Positions 1 to 5,778 of a DNA stretch of 8,014 bases are shown here, in pieces. Source of the DNA: an uncultured Emergencia sp. Lineage in GTDB: Bacteria; Bacillota; Clostridia; Peptostreptococcales; Anaerovoracaceae. The position numbers and the translations under genes are program-made. The stretch spans positions 1 through 8,014 of the forward strand of contig CABSEO010000075.1 in NCBI GenBank assembly GCA_902476665.1, written 5' to 3'. Position 1 is the stretch's first letter, and each line of letters opens with the position of its first letter. The notes beneath the pieces are model-generated. The model searched no databases and was not told the origin of the DNA. It was given only the letters and a program-made list of their open reading frames with translations.

Positions 1-180
1 TTCTCCGGAAAGTTCCTGCGCAGCTCTTTTCGCTGCCATCTCTCCGTCACCGGTTCCTTTTGTAACGTAAATCCTGCAGTGCATCTTCAGTGTTTCTGCA
101 GCGGCTTCAATCTCGGTGATTAAGTTTTCAATTCCTTTTCCCTGCCCGGCAGCCGGGTTAATAAAGAAATAGTTTTTCAT
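1..180 (-). CDS. Lipid kinase of the YegS/BmrU diacylglycerol kinase family, N-terminal fragment
   Basis: The first 60 codons of a leftward gene that runs off the window edge. The protein begins MKNYFFINPAAGQGKG. The hydrophobic strand followed by NPxxGxG is the hallmark start of the diacylglycerol kinase catalytic domain (DAGK_cat) shared by YegS, BmrU and DgkB-type enzymes, which phosphorylate diacylglycerol or related lipids with ATP at the inner face of the membrane. The following IYVTKGTGDGEMAAKRAAQE fits the second strand and helix of that fold (typically yTxxxgdA). The ATG at 178-180 is preceded by GAGGAGAG (186-193 on this strand), which fixes the start. The catalytic GGDGT motif and the C-terminal domain lie outside the window, so the substrate cannot be assigned. 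It is divergent from the M29 aminopeptidase, with a 123-base gap that holds both promoters. Confidence 0.85.
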   Translation of the reverse strand, partial: MKNYFFINPAAGQGKGIENLITEIEAAAETLKMHCRIYVTKGTGDGEMAAKRAAQELSGE

Positions 181-214
181 ACAGTCTCTCCTCAAGTGTA
201 AATCAGCCTTATAT

Positions 215-243
215 ATTTTACGGTAACATGCTTTTAAATTCAA
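215..243 (-). promoter_or_regulatory. Predicted sigma-A promoter for the lipid kinase gene
   Basis: On the minus strand, a -35 box TTGAAT (plus coordinates 238-243) is followed after exactly 17 bases by a -10 box TAAAAT (215-220). Each box has five of six consensus bases. Transcription would start near position 207, giving a short leader with the GAGGAGAG ribosome binding site at 186-193. It overlaps the rightward promoter of the aminopeptidase gene. It is read by eye and not experimentally supported. Confidence 0.6.
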
Positions 244-260
244 GCTTTTTAGGATATAAT
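233..260 (+). promoter_or_regulatory. Predicted sigma-A promoter for the M29 aminopeptidase gene
   Basis: A perfect -10 box TATAAT lies at 255-260. The best upstream partner is TTTAAA at 233-238 (four of six -35 consensus bases, 16-base spacer). The start would be near 267, leaving a leader of about 37 bases that ends in the GGAGGAG ribosome binding site at 291-297, six bases before the ATG at 304. The -10 box is convincing and the -35 box weak. The -35 region is interleaved with the -35 box of the divergent lipid kinase promoter. Confidence 0.6.
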
Positions 261-303
261 ACAGGTACAAATTCAGCTCATTACCAAAAAGGAGGAGAAT
301 ATA

Positions 304-1413
304 ATGGATCCCAGAGATAAAAAGCTGGCCGAACTGCTTATCAATTATTCCTGCAGACTTTCTGCCGGTGAAAATATTTTAATAGAATATGAAGGTGGAG
401 AATGCAAGCCTCTCATCAAAGAACTGATTCGTCAGGCATATAAAGCCGGTGCAAGACCTTTTATCAACATTTCCGACAGTGAAATCAACCGTGAGCTTTT
501 ACTGCAATGCAGTGAAAAGCAGGCCGCATTCAAAAACGAGTATCTGCTGAAACAGATGGAAGGTATGGACGCCTATATTGCAGTACGAGGCGGTGCCAAT
601 GCTTCAGAGCTTTCCGATGTGCCGCCGGAAAAACTGAGTCTGCACAGCAAAGCACTGCAGCCGGTTCTCGATTACAGAGTAGATAAAACCAAATGGTGTA
701 TTCTGAGATATCCCAACGCCTCTATGGCGCAGCTGGCAAATACCAGTCTGGAGGCATTTACAGATTTTTACTACAACGTGTGTACACTGGATTATGCAAA
801 GATGAGCCGCGCAATGGATCCTCTGGTTGAGCTCCTGAACAAAAGTGACAAAGTCAATATCAAAGGACCTGGTACGGATCTGGAGTTTTCCATCAAGGGC
901 ATTGGTGCAGTCAAATGTGCAGGAGAATCCAACATTCCTGATGGAGAAGTCTACACTGCTCCGGTGCTGAACTCCATGAATGGCTGTATTACGTACAACA
1001 CCGCAAGCAGAGAGCAGGGCTTCACCTACGAAAATATCCGTTTTGAAATAAAAAACGGCCGTATCATCAAAGCTGTCTCCAATGATACTGTACGGATCAA
1101 TCAGCTCCTTGATACCGACGAAGGTGCCCGCTATTTCGGAGAGTTTGCCTTTGGTGTCAACCCTTATGTACTTCACCCTATGAAAGATACTCTGTTTGAC
1201 GAAAAGATTGCAGGGAGCTTTCATTTGACGCCCGGCATGTGCTACGAAGACGCCCCCAACGGTAACAAATCCTCTGTGCACTGGGATCTGGTCATGATTC
1301 AGCGTTCAGAATACGGTGGAGGAGAAATCTGGCTGGATGACAAGCTGATCAGAAAAGACGGACTCTTTGTTTTGCCGGAACTGGAGCCACTCAATCCTGA
1401 GAATCTGAAATAA
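304..1413 (+). CDS. M29-family metallo-aminopeptidase (AmpS/aminopeptidase T type)
   Basis: A complete 369-residue protein of the length expected for peptidase family M29. These are cytoplasmic, usually dimeric, broad-specificity aminopeptidases with a two-metal (Zn/Co/Mn) centre. The N-terminal half (about 1-180) carries the family's first domain (KLAELLINYSCRLSAGENILIE). The C-terminal half carries the metal-site motifs: NIPDGEVYTAP with Glu215, GEFAFGVNP with Glu280, GSFHLTPGMCY with His307 and Tyr314, and VHWDLVM with His326 and Asp328. These match the Glu, Glu, His, Tyr, His, Asp set known for the family, so the enzyme looks intact. The start is supported by GGAGGAG six bases upstream and a good -10 box. 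It is a single-gene unit ending in a strong terminator and is convergent with the M20 dipeptidase. The likely role is removal of N-terminal residues from imported or intracellular peptides. AmpS, PepS and aminopeptidase II are all names used in the family, so no symbol is given. Confidence 0.93.
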   Translation: MDPRDKKLAELLINYSCRLSAGENILIEYEGGECKPLIKELIRQAYKAGARPFINISDSEINRELLLQCSEKQAAFKNEYLLKQMEGMDAYIAVRGGANASELSDVPPEKLSLHSKALQPVLDYRVDKTKWCILRYPNASMAQLANTSLEAFTDFYYNVCTLDYAKMSRAMDPLVELLNKSDKVNIKGPGTDLEFSIKGIGAVKCAGESNIPDGEVYTAPVLNSMNGCITYNTASREQGFTYENIRFEIKNGRIIKAVSNDTVRINQLLDTDEGARYFGEFAFGVNPYVLHPMKDTLFDEKIAGSFHLTPGMCYEDAPNGNKSSVHWDLVMIQRSEYGGGEIWLDDKLIRKDGLFVLPELEPLNPENLK

Positions 1414-1421
1414 TGCAACGG

Positions 1422-1471
1422 GCCGCTGCTCCACGGATGTTCATCATCTATGGAGCAGCGGCTCCTTTTTT
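1422..1471 (+). terminator. Rho-independent terminator of the M29 aminopeptidase gene
   Basis: A perfect 12-bp stem, GCCGCTGCTCCA (1422-1433) pairing with TGGAGCAGCGGC (1451-1462), encloses a 17-base loop. It is followed by TCC and six T (1466-1471). It begins eight bases after the stop codon at 1411-1413. Confidence 0.93.
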
Positions 1472-1617
1472 GCATCCAAAGCGAAAGACTCTCTTTATCT
1501 GGCATTATTCCCATTGAACTGATTCCTGAAAAAATCTGTATACCTCCATCGGACACTCATCCGAAAGAATCGGAGCACCTGCCTTACGGTTAACCGGGAG
1601 CTGAAAAAAGTACCAGG

Positions 1618-1787
1618 TTGAGTATAAATATAAAAGTTCGTTAACCAGAAAATTAAAAATCCCTGATTTTGAGTATAAAAGTTTATACTCTTTTTCGTAT
1701 TTTATAGTCATTTCAGTTGAAAAAATAAAATGATATGGTTGCTCTGGACTCTACAGACGGCTTTTTTCTCTGAATCCATATACTCAA
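1618..1787. repeat. Cluster of GAGTATA repeats with a central palindrome
   Basis: TTGAGTATAAA occurs directly repeated at 1618-1628 and 1669-1679. The second copy forms a palindrome with two 9-bp perfect arms, GAGTATAAA (1671-1679) and TTTATACTC (1682-1690), separated by AG. A further copy in reverse orientation, TATACTCAA, lies at 1779-1787. In total GAGTATA is present four times (two per strand) within 170 bases. The outermost copies are inverted relative to each other. The arrangement resembles an operator with flanking half-sites or the remains of a small inverted-repeat element. No function can be assigned from sequence alone. Confidence 0.55.
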
Positions 1788-1888
1788 TTTTACTAAAACT
1801 GATACTTGTGGTTAAGTGTCACAATCTGAAACGTCAATGTCAGGCTCAGAGCAGAATACAGGGCATGTTAGTGGAACAAACAGAAAGA

Positions 1889-1933
1889 AGGTGTCGCTCG
1901 ATCATCACTTAACCTGATGATCTTGCAACACCT
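1889..1933 (-). terminator. Probable terminator hairpin for the leftward peptidase operon (possibly bidirectional)
   Basis: A long interrupted stem: AGGTGT (1889-1894) pairs with ACACCT (1928-1933), GC with GC, and GATCATC (1900-1906) with GATGATC (1916-1922). Small internal mismatches interrupt it, and the loop is nine bases. In the leftward direction it is followed by TCTTTCTGTTTGTT, a pyrimidine-rich tail that suits termination of the M20 dipeptidase transcript, whose stop codon is at 1968-1970. In the rightward direction the tail (CCTTTATAA) is much poorer. The interrupted U-tract makes it weaker than the other two terminators in this window. Confidence 0.6.
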
Positions 1934-1967
1934 CCTTTATAAGAGGACGTGCCGCCTGATGCGGTTG

Positions 1968-3203
1968 CTACGCTAACAGGTTCTCCAGAGCTTTTCTGTA
2001 GATTTCCCGCAGCGCCAGAAAATCTTCTGTCAGGATATATTCATTTTCCTTATGTTCCCGGTTCTCATGATCCGGAAAATTAGGCCCGAAAGCAATAATA
2101 TTTTCCATTGCACGGGCATAGGTTCCTCCGCCGATAATCAGCGGTTCACTCATGTCTCCGGTCACTTCCCTGTATGCTGATAACAGACATTTCATAACAG
2201 GACCGTCTTTGTCAAGGTAAACCGGAGTCTTAGCATGGATACATTCTGCCACAGCACCGTAAGACTCTGCTGCTGCCCGGATATTTTCCGTAATCTGTTC
2301 AGGAGAGCAGCTGACAGGATAACGAATATCCAGATAAACCGACAGCTTTCCGTCTTCCACTTTTACCAGTCCACAGTTAAGGGACAGTCTGCCGCTTGCT
2401 TCATCAGAAAAGTCGCAGGAAATTCCGCCCCCATACACGTCATAGCCGATCAGGTCCATATACATTTCTGCAACGGCTGATTTTCCGGCAAGCTGTTCCA
2501 TCATCTTTGTCAGTGCATTTTCTCCCGCCCATGGCGCACTGCCGTGAGCTGCCTTTCCACTGGTTTCATATTCGATACCATCATCTGTCACCGCTCTGCA
2601 GAAATCTGGCACCATATTTGGAGCATTTCCAGCCGATAACTCCGTCAGCCCGCTTTCTGCAAGGTCCATGGTAAGAGTGACCAGCATGAGCCCCTTCTCC
2701 ACATAGATAGCAGGAAAATCGCCGTCGGGTGTATATCCGCAGACAGGAAGTTCCTCATGTTCCTTATAGGCATCCATATCATACCAGTCTCCGTTTTCCT
2801 CTGTCTGTCCAAAGATGATGCGGATTCGTTTATTCAATGGTTTTCCCGAGTCAAGCAGATCTTTCATGGCAAAGATATTTGCAATTGCAGGTCCTTTATC
2901 ATCTAACGTTCCCCGCCCGTACAGCCTGTCATCACAAAGGGTTCCGTCAAAAGGAGGATAATTCCATCCCTTTCCTGCAGGAACCACATCCAGGTGACAA
3001 AGAATCCCAATCAGTTCTTCCCCGTCTCCAATTTCCGCATAGCCGTACTTTCCGTCTGCATTCTTAGTTCGAAAGCCCAGAGAGCTGCAAAGCTGCAGCA
3101 CATAATCCAAAGCAGCGGCCGGACCGGGTCCGTAGGGATACCCTCCCTTCCCATGTTCAGCTACACTTTCAATTTTCAATAAGCCTTTGAGTGCTTCAAT
3201 CAT
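1968..3203 (-). CDS. M20-family PepV/Sapep-type metal-dependent dipeptidase
   Basis: A complete 411-residue M20 peptidase, cytoplasmic by absence of a signal peptide. Family knowledge: PepV and Sapep enzymes use two Zn or Mn ions to cleave dipeptides and short peptides from the N-terminus. The metal and catalytic residues are visible in order: His70 and Asp72 in CHLDVVPAGKGW, Asp101 in YGRGTLDDKGP, Glu135-Glu136 in GQTEENGDWYD, Asp160 in TPDGDFP, and His384 in REHKENEY. His220 in GKAAHGSAPWAGENA fits the substrate-contacting lid-domain histidine. The PPFDG, TPDGDFP and EKG segments point to the PepV branch rather than ArgE/DapE. It is shorter than lactobacillal PepV (about 470 residues), mostly in the N-terminus and lid. 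The start at 3203 has GGAGGA seven bases upstream. The preceding M32 carboxypeptidase ends 15 bases upstream on the same strand, so the two are probably co-transcribed. Confidence 0.92.
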   Translation of the reverse strand: MIEALKGLLKIESVAEHGKGGYPYGPGPAAALDYVLQLCSSLGFRTKNADGKYGYAEIGDGEELIGILCHLDVVPAGKGWNYPPFDGTLCDDRLYGRGTLDDKGPAIANIFAMKDLLDSGKPLNKRIRIIFGQTEENGDWYDMDAYKEHEELPVCGYTPDGDFPAIYVEKGLMLVTLTMDLAESGLTELSAGNAPNMVPDFCRAVTDDGIEYETSGKAAHGSAPWAGENALTKMMEQLAGKSAVAEMYMDLIGYDVYGGGISCDFSDEASGRLSLNCGLVKVEDGKLSVYLDIRYPVSCSPEQITENIRAAAESYGAVAECIHAKTPVYLDKDGPVMKCLLSAYREVTGDMSEPLIIGGGTYARAMENIIAFGPNFPDHENREHKENEYILTEDFLALREIYRKALENLLA

Positions 3204-3210
3204 ACATTTT

Positions 3211-3216
3211 TCCTCC
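3211..3216 (-). promoter_or_regulatory. Ribosome binding site deciding the start of the M20 dipeptidase
   Basis: GGAGGA on the minus strand lies seven bases before the ATG at 3201-3203 and only three before another ATG at 3205-3207. The nearer ATG is out of frame and would give only Met-Tyr-Asp then TGA. The spacing therefore favours the 3203 start. Confidence 0.75.
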
Positions 3217-3218
3217 TT

Positions 3219-4730
3219 TTACAGCTGATACAGTCCACTGAATTTTTCCGTCAGATAATCCGTATAGGCAGAAGGGTCAAATGATCTGCCGCATGTATTT
3301 TCAATGATTTCATCAGCTTTAAGAATCATTCCGTGGCGATAAATTTTCTCGCTCAGCCACTGCCGAACCAGCGTAAAATCTCCTTTGTCACAGCAGTCCC
3401 AGACATTTATATCAGCCTGCAGCGCTCTCATAATCTGTGCGGAGTAAGCAGTACCCAAAGCATAGCTCGGAAAATAGCCGAAAGCTCCGCCGGCCCAGTG
3501 AGCATCCTGCAATACGCCCCTGCTGTCGTCTGGAACATCAATGCCCAGATACTCCTTGTAAAGACTGTTCCATAACTGCGGCAGTTCATCTACAGTAACC
3601 TCTCCGGCAAAAATACCTTTTTCGATTTCATACCGTACCAGAACATGGAGAGAGTAAGTCAATTCATCAGCGTCGGTACGAATCAGACTTGGCTGGGCAG
3701 CATTGACGGCTCTGTAAAACTCCTCGTCACTGACCCCTTTCATCTGCTGCGGAAACAATTCCTTCACCTTGGGAAAGATCAGTCTGCAGAAAGGCAGACT
3801 TCTTCCAATATAGTTTTCCCACAGTCTTGACTGGGATTCATGTATAGCAGTACTTGCCCCCTCTCCAAGACAGGAATAGATCAGTTCATCACAAACAGAC
3901 AGTTCATACATAGCATGTCCGCTTTCGTGAACAACGCTATACAGATTACTGAGCAGATCCTCTTCCACATATTTGGTGGTAATCCTCACATCATTTTTAG
4001 AGAATTCAGTAGTGAACGGATGCTCTGTTTCACGCAGAATGCAGCGGTTCTTATCGATACCCATTACATCCATCACATACTCTGACAGTTCTTTCTGTTT
4101 TGCTGTCTCAAAGGAACCTTTCAGAAAGTCCATTCTCGGTTTTGCATCTGAACGGCTTACTGCAGCAAGAAGTGGCACGGTCTTTTCTTTTAAATCTGAA
4201 AAGAATGGATCCATCTGCGCTCTGGTCATACCCCGTTCAAATTCATTCATTAACGTATCATATATGTCACCACCAGGATTTACATAACCGGCATATCTTT
4301 TTTTAATTTCTATCAGATTGGAAAGATAAGGCTTAAATAATTCATAGTCATTATTCTTCTTTGCAATCTGCCAGATGTGATTTGCCTGATTCTGAGCCGC
4401 CTCTGCTGCCGTTATTTCTTCTTCCGGCACCTTTTCCATTTTCTCCTGCTCATAAAGCAGTTCTTCCACTTCTCTGCGAGTCTGTAAATCCAGACTGTCC
4501 TTCTCCTCAGAAAGTGCTGAAAGCAGTTCCTTAAAGGCAGGATCGCAAGTCATTTTATATACTTCTCCACTGAGAGTCTCCAAAGTGCTTCCCAGAGTTT
4601 CCGATGCACCGCCAGGCATGGTTGTCGCAGCATCATAATTCAAAAGAGCAACTGCATGGTGATAAGCATGCATCTTTTTCTGCCATTCCTTCAGTTCCTT
4701 TACTTTCTTTGTCCTTATGCTTTCGTTCAT
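3219..4730 (-). CDS. M32-family metallocarboxypeptidase (carboxypeptidase Taq type)
   Basis: A complete 503-residue protein matching the usual length (about 500) of family M32, zinc- or cobalt-dependent carboxypeptidases that remove C-terminal residues one at a time in the cytoplasm. The zinc motif HESGH is at His268-His272 with Glu269 as catalytic base. The third ligand is Glu298 in IHESQSRLWE. Other family signatures are present in order: YDAATTMPGG near 32-41, HPFT near 237-240, RTDADELTYSLHVLVRYEIE at 351-370, and a run from LQDAHWAGG to GYFPSYALG at about 407-426. The fold is almost entirely helical. The ATG at 4728-4730 is preceded by AAGGA six bases upstream (4737-4741), the weakest ribosome binding site in this cluster. 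It lies between the ABC importer genes and the M20 dipeptidase. The upstream intrinsic terminator suggests reduced read-through expression. Nothing is missing or broken. Confidence 0.95.
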   Translation of the reverse strand: MNESIRTKKVKELKEWQKKMHAYHHAVALLNYDAATTMPGGASETLGSTLETLSGEVYKMTCDPAFKELLSALSEEKDSLDLQTRREVEELLYEQEKMEKVPEEEITAAEAAQNQANHIWQIAKKNNDYELFKPYLSNLIEIKKRYAGYVNPGGDIYDTLMNEFERGMTRAQMDPFFSDLKEKTVPLLAAVSRSDAKPRMDFLKGSFETAKQKELSEYVMDVMGIDKNRCILRETEHPFTTEFSKNDVRITTKYVEEDLLSNLYSVVHESGHAMYELSVCDELIYSCLGEGASTAIHESQSRLWENYIGRSLPFCRLIFPKVKELFPQQMKGVSDEEFYRAVNAAQPSLIRTDADELTYSLHVLVRYEIEKGIFAGEVTVDELPQLWNSLYKEYLGIDVPDDSRGVLQDAHWAGGAFGYFPSYALGTAYSAQIMRALQADINVWDCCDKGDFTLVRQWLSEKIYRHGMILKADEIIENTCGRSFDPSAYTDYLTEKFSGLYQL

Positions 4731-4752
4731 ATTGTTTCCTTGCCTTTCTCCT

Positions 4753-4795
4753 AAAAAAGAAACGCCCGCCTCAGACTGTTTCCTCCGGCAGGGCG
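4753..4795 (-). terminator. Rho-independent terminator between the ABC importer genes and the M32 carboxypeptidase
   Basis: Read leftward, CGCCC-T-GCC (4795 to 4787) pairs with GGCGGGCG (4770 to 4763), giving eight GC-rich pairs with one bulge and a 16-base loop. It is followed by TTTCTTTTTT (4762 to 4753). It begins 21 bases after the stop of ATPase F, and its T-run ends 22 bases before the carboxypeptidase start. It either ends the importer operon or acts as an internal attenuator before the two peptidase genes. Confidence 0.85.
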
Positions 4796-4816
4796 GCTTT
4801 CTTTACACCTTTATTT

Positions 4817-5776
4817 TTATTTTTTCACCTTACAGCAGGCTACATAATGGCCTTCTGATACTTCCTCAAATGGAATATCGGCAGGCCTGCACTCCTCTGA
4901 GGCCAGAGGACACCTGGCAGCAAATCTGCAGCCCGGCTTTGGATTGATTGGATTGGTCACCTCACCTTTGATGACCTGAATCTTTCTTCCTTTCATTTCG
5001 ATACTCGGAATCGGAATAGCTGAAAGAAGTGCCTTTGTATAAGGATGCAGAGGATTTTTAAACAGTTCTTTAGAGGAACACATTTCTACACATTTTCCCA
5101 GATACATAACAGCAATATGATTGGAAATGTGTTTTACCACACTGAGATCGTGGGTAATGAACATATAGGTCAGTCCTCTCTCTTCCTGCAAATCCATCAG
5201 CAGATTCAGAATCTGTGCCTGAATAGATACATCCAGAGCAGACACCGGCTCATCGCAGACGATAAATTTTGGATTAAGAGCCAGCGCTCTTGCAACACCG
5301 ATACGCTGTCTTCTGCCTCCGTCCAGTTCATGGGGATATGCAGTGGCAAGACGTTCTGCAAGACCTACAGTCTCCATCAGTTCCGCTACTTTATCAAACA
5401 CTTCTTTCTTGCTTTTGCATACCTTATTGATAATCAGAGGCTCTGCAATAAGCTCCTGCACAGTCATTCTAGGATTCAGACTGGAATAAGGATCCTGGAA
5501 AATCATCTGCATATCCTGACGGATCTCATGAAGCTTGGAAGATTTATAATTGGTAATATCCTGACCGTCAAAGATAATTTTTCCTGCAGTAGGCTCATGA
5601 AGTTTGAGCACGGTTCTTCCCAGAGTAGACTTTCCGCATCCAGACTCGCCTACCACACCCAGTGTTTCTCCTTCGTTGATCTTCAGTGTCACACCGTCTA
5701 CAGCATGAAGTTTTGCTTTCTTTCCTACATCGAAATATTTGGTCAGATTTTCAAGTTCAACTAACGGTTTTGCCAT
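4817..5776 (-). CDS. oppF: Peptide ABC importer ATPase, OppF/DppF type
   Basis: A complete 319-residue nucleotide-binding subunit, one of two different ATPases that power an oligopeptide or dipeptide importer at the cytoplasmic membrane face. It shows Walker A GESGCGKST (43-51), Q-loop Gln94 in MIFQDPYSSLNPR, Walker B FIVCDEP with Asp175-Glu176, D-loop SALD (179-182) and H-loop His209 in FITHDLS. The signature motif is LDGGR (151-155) instead of LSGGQ. The C-terminal oligopeptide-transporter domain (HPYTKALLSAIP, then PGCRFAARCP) carries Cys283, Cys289, Cys296 and Cys314-Cys315, which fit the cysteine group linked to an Fe-S cluster in Dpp-type ATPases. AAGGAGGC (5783-5790) overlaps the end of ATPase D. 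The genes are two bases apart, which implies translational coupling. Opp versus Dpp substrate range cannot be told from sequence. Confidence 0.93.
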   Translation of the reverse strand: MAKPLVELENLTKYFDVGKKAKLHAVDGVTLKINEGETLGVVGESGCGKSTLGRTVLKLHEPTAGKIIFDGQDITNYKSSKLHEIRQDMQMIFQDPYSSLNPRMTVQELIAEPLIINKVCKSKKEVFDKVAELMETVGLAERLATAYPHELDGGRRQRIGVARALALNPKFIVCDEPVSALDVSIQAQILNLLMDLQEERGLTYMFITHDLSVVKHISNHIAVMYLGKCVEMCSSKELFKNPLHPYTKALLSAIPIPSIEMKGRKIQVIKGEVTNPINPKPGCRFAARCPLASEECRPADIPFEEVSEGHYVACCKVKK

Positions 5777-5778
5777 AT

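Larger units (their letters stand above)
1472..1967. other. Gene-poor intergenic region between convergent peptidase genes
   Basis: About 500 bases without a convincing gene. Two short open frames, 1505-1711 on the minus strand (68 codons) and 1730-1912 on the plus strand (60 codons), lack a ribosome binding site and resemble no family I recognise. The region is AT-rich between about 1620 and 1740 and contains the GAGTATA repeat cluster (1618-1787). Alternating TCGGA/TCCGA segments at 1549-1574 could form either of two small hairpins. A long hairpin lies at 1889-1933, and a small CCGC/GCGG hairpin at 1952-1964 sits next to the dipeptidase stop. It could be a decayed gene, a small RNA locus or an eroded mobile element. 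The sequence does not decide between these. Confidence 0.5.

Noticed and set aside
604..1281. 225-codon open frame on the minus strand
   Set aside because: It lies wholly antisense to the M29 aminopeptidase, which has all its metal-binding motifs. The frame has no recognisable family.
1656..1670. AAAATC/GATTTT hairpin as a terminator
   Set aside because: The stem is six AT-rich pairs with a three-base loop and no following T-run.
1505..1711. 68-codon minus-strand open frame in the intergenic region
   Set aside because: There is no ribosome binding site, the family is unrecognised, and its N-terminal part is made largely by the AT-rich repeats. It could be the remnant of a gene, but this cannot be supported.
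1618..1787. Small transposable element with GAGTATA terminal inverted repeats
   Set aside because: The outer inverted copies match for only nine bases, and I see no target-site duplication on the flanks, so I report a repeat cluster and not a mobile element.
1730..1912. 60-codon plus-strand open frame
   Set aside because: There is no ribosome binding site, and it ends inside the hairpin at 1889-1933. The hydrophobic start alone is not evidence for a membrane peptide.
5045..5764. 239-codon open frame on the plus strand
   Set aside because: It is antisense to ATPase F, whose Walker motifs are intact. The composition (rich in His, Phe, Gln, Cys) is typical of a shadow frame.
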